Positions 35,237 to 37,232 of a DNA stretch of 37,232 nucleotides are shown piece by piece. The notes under the pieces were generated by a model. The model was not told the DNA's origin. It did not search any database and saw only the letters and a program-made list of their open reading frames with translations. Every line of letters begins with the position of its first letter. Position 1 is the stretch's first letter. The stretch spans positions 1-37,232 of the forward strand of contig JBLIIJ010000034.1 in the NCBI GenBank assembly GCA_047635055.1. Direction: 5' to 3'. The stretch comes from JAVJRN01 sp047635055 (GTDB lineage Bacteria > Bacteroidota > Bacteroidia > Cytophagales > Cyclobacteriaceae). The position numbers and the translations under genes are program-made.

Positions 35237-37054
35237 ATGAAGCAGATACTCCTTATTTTCCTTACAGTCTCTTTCCTTTTCTCTTGCTCTCAGAATCCAG
35301 AAAAGAAAATTGACGTAATCTCTACCGACCAACTGTTTGAGGACTATTATCAATTCAAGCTAAAAATAAATCCTGTAGAAGCGACAAAGGCAGGAGAGAA
35401 CGATTTTAATCATTACATAGCCAATTATATATCAGACCAGTATCTCAATGATTGTGTTCAACAATACAATAATTTTTTAACTAAGATTGATGCCATTGAT
35501 AAAGAATTATTGTCACAGTCGGATCTTATAAGTTTAAAAGCCATGAGGTGGGACTGTTCCATTAAGTTGGAGGGGTTGCAAAATAAGCTCATAACGATTC
35601 CGTCACCTATTTTTGATTTACCACATTTCAAGTTAATGCCCCTTACACAACTTTCTTCTTTCCAATTGTATATGGGGCAGATGGCAAGCGGTGCAAGCGT
35701 GCAGCCCTTCAAAACAGTCGTAGACTATGATCATTGGCTGAGTCGTGTGGATGATTATTTGGTTTGGTTAGCAACAGCTCAGTCTAACATGATACAAGGT
35801 ATTAAGGATCAAATAGTGCTTCCTCAAGTATTGATTGAAAGAATGATCATACAGGTTCGCCCAATGGCGGAAGCTCCCCTAAAAGAGCACATCTACTATG
35901 GAGCAGTAGAGTTAATACCAAGTTCCATATCAGCGGAAGAAGTTAAGAGAATAACATTGGCGTATTCAAGTATGATAGAGGAAAAGGTTAAGCCGGCACA
36001 TGCCGACTTATTAAACTTTTTGAAAAATGAATATCTACCTGCCGGACGACAAACTGATGGTATTGACGCCTTGCCCAATGGATTAGAAACTTACCAATAC
36101 CTTATTAAGTACCATACCACAACCAATATGCTTCCTAAAGAGGTATTCGAGTTGGGTAAGCGTGAAGTAAATCGGATTACTCTTGAAATGGAACAAGTCA
36201 AATCAGAAGTTGGATTTCAAGGTACATTAAAAGCTTTTTTTAACTACGTTAGGACAAAACCTGAATTACGGCCATTCACAAAACCCGAAGAAGTTATTGC
36301 ACATTTTAATTCGATTAAAGAAAAAATGGAGCCAAGTATTTCAAAACTGTTTAACATAAAACCCAAAGCAAGCTTTGAAGTAAGACGAACCGAGTCTTTT
36401 CGTGAAGCATCTGCGAGTGCGGAATATGTTCCAGGCAATAAGGATGGGTCCAGGCCCGGGGTTTTTTATGTCCCTATTCCTAATATCTCTGAATATAACA
36501 TCTTGTCAGATGAAGCTTTGTTTCTTCACGAGGCTATACCAGGACACCATTATCAGCTTTCTCTCCAACAGGAAAATAACAACCTTCCTGAATTTCTTCA
36601 TTCAGAAGGGGTTGGCGTATACGTTGAAGGCTGGGCGCTGTATGCTGAGTCGCTAGGAAAAGAACTTGGGTTATACGAAGACCCTTATCAGTATTTTGGG
36701 ATGCTTAGTATGGAAATGCACAGGGCCATTCGTTTGGTTGTAGATGCTGGTATTCATACGCAAGGATGGACAAGAGAGCAAGCCATTAAATACTCTTTAG
36801 ATCATGAAGCCGAATCAGAAGCTTCCATAACCTCCGAAATTGAGCGATATATGGCTATTCCAGCACAAGCGATATCATACAAGGTCGGTCAATTGAAAAT
36901 TAAAGCCTTAAGAGACCTAGCAAAAGATAAAATAGGAGAAAAGTTCGATATCAGAGAGTTTCATGACCAGGTACTTAATTCGGGCAGTTTGCCACTAGTA
37001 CTTTTGGAAGAGAAAATTAATCAATGGATTAGCACCAAGTTAAGTTTGGAATAA
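35237..37054 (+). CDS. DUF885-family lipoprotein, probable zinc metallopeptidase
   Basis: The 605-aa protein has a lipoprotein signal (MKQILLIFLTVSFLFSC, lipobox LFSC, Cys17). The DUF885 hallmark HEAIPGHHYQ lies at 431-440 (H431, E432 and H438 or H437 as metal and catalytic residues), followed by HSEGVGVYVEGWALYAESLG (455-474), where E464 or E471 can supply the further ligand. The QAISYKVGQ and FH--VL--G--PL end motifs fit too. Length is typical (580-620). The family is annotated as uncharacterised metallopeptidases (M3-like helical fold). It would hydrolyse peptides from the periplasmic or outer-membrane face. No operon partner is visible, but a second lipoprotein begins 92 nt downstream. 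Confidence 0.9.
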   Translation: MKQILLIFLTVSFLFSCSQNPEKKIDVISTDQLFEDYYQFKLKINPVEATKAGENDFNHYIANYISDQYLNDCVQQYNNFLTKIDAIDKELLSQSDLISLKAMRWDCSIKLEGLQNKLITIPSPIFDLPHFKLMPLTQLSSFQLYMGQMASGASVQPFKTVVDYDHWLSRVDDYLVWLATAQSNMIQGIKDQIVLPQVLIERMIIQVRPMAEAPLKEHIYYGAVELIPSSISAEEVKRITLAYSSMIEEKVKPAHADLLNFLKNEYLPAGRQTDGIDALPNGLETYQYLIKYHTTTNMLPKEVFELGKREVNRITLEMEQVKSEVGFQGTLKAFFNYVRTKPELRPFTKPEEVIAHFNSIKEKMEPSISKLFNIKPKASFEVRRTESFREASASAEYVPGNKDGSRPGVFYVPIPNISEYNILSDEALFLHEAIPGHHYQLSLQQENNNLPEFLHSEGVGVYVEGWALYAESLGKELGLYEDPYQYFGMLSMEMHRAIRLVVDAGIHTQGWTREQAIKYSLDHEAESEASITSEIERYMAIPAQAISYKVGQLKIKALRDLAKDKIGEKFDIREFHDQVLNSGSLPLVLLEEKINQWISTKLSLE

Positions 37055-37145
37055 GGGTTATGAGCTACGGAAATTAATCATTCAAGGATATATAGTCGAT
37101 AACAACCTATAGTTGAACGCTATATACTCCTTGAGGCCTATAGGA

Positions 37146-37232
37146 ATGCTCATCGTCGCGTTGAATAATCCAAGATCATGTCTTCCCATCATTCTCATCT
37201 ACCTTTTATTAACGTCTTGTCGCAGTAAAGAA
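37146..37232 (+). CDS. Start of a lipoprotein gene, cut by the window edge
   Basis: ATG 37146 opens a frame that stays open to the last base (29 codons). It reads MLIVALNNPRSC then LPIILIYLLLTSCRSKE, a clear lipoprotein signal with lipobox LTSC (Cys25). TTG 37161 may be the real start, since it gives a shorter region before the hydrophobic core. Nothing can be said about the mature protein. Confidence 0.55.
   Translation, partial: MLIVALNNPRSCLPIILIYLLLTSCRSKE

Noticed and set aside
1..37232. Mobile element, prophage, CRISPR or toxin-antitoxin system
   Set aside because: No transposase, integrase, terminal repeats, regular repeat-spacer array, or paired small toxin/antitoxin genes were found.

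Overview
The window reads as about 37 kb of chromosome from a marine-type member of the Bacteroidota, probably Cytophagales-like. The evidence is AT-rich DNA, a SusC/SusD pair, many short Bacteroidota lipoproteins, a sensor of the 7TMR-DISM class, solo FloA, outer-membrane barrels ending in aromatic residues, and few Shine-Dalgarno-like sites. No rRNA, tRNA, CRISPR array, insertion sequence or phage gene was seen. The region looks like ordinary chromosomal housekeeping and niche genes with scattered gene decay.

Layout. Positions 1-2510 hold small genes: a free-standing 68-aa relative of the leader segment of Bacteroidota cold-shock proteins, a DUF6992 membrane protein, a secreted unknown, and a membrane-anchored HELGH protein. 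Positions 3162-7853 hold a type I pullulanase lipoprotein divergent from a hybrid histidine kinase with a 7TM sensor. Positions 8551-16673 are the most coherent block: a DUF2064 glycosyltransferase-like protein, SusC, SusD, a sodium/solute symporter, an unusual metallophosphoesterase and MsrB, all on the + strand, closed by a 15-bp perfect hairpin terminator. Positions 16944-19858 carry a coiled-coil lipoprotein (- strand) and an acyltransferase / PNPOx-like flavoprotein / bestrophin set (+ strand). Positions 20041-23069 carry FloA and a large outer-membrane barrel (- strand). Positions 23210-26393 carry an EF-hand protein and a 787-aa GAF protein. Positions 26487-31526 carry a front-end-type desaturase, an orphan FtsX/MacB-like permease and a membrane class III cyclase. 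Positions 31715-33965 form a photolyase/cryptochrome, flavin reductase and DUF2256 operon with overlapping reading frames. Decayed sequence follows, then a CIA30 protein, a DUF885 peptidase lipoprotein and the start of another lipoprotein at the right edge.

How genes work together. In the 9.3-16.2 kb operon, SusC/SusD would bring a solute across the outer membrane with TonB energy, the SSS symporter would take it across the inner membrane with Na+, and the phosphoesterase-fold protein would act on it inside. The phosphoesterase has lost all ligands expected only for metal site 1 but keeps all four for metal site 2, so it may be a mononuclear or altered enzyme. In the light-repair operon, the photolyase has no ATG, GTG or TTG start before its conserved N-terminal strand. 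The only sensible start is ATT at 31715. The flavin reductase and a 48-aa zinc-ribbon DUF2256 protein follow with 1- and 4-nt overlaps.

Limits: all family names come from reading motifs by eye, with no database search. Substrates of the SusCD operon and the roles of the GAF, DUF6992 and HELGH proteins are unknown.
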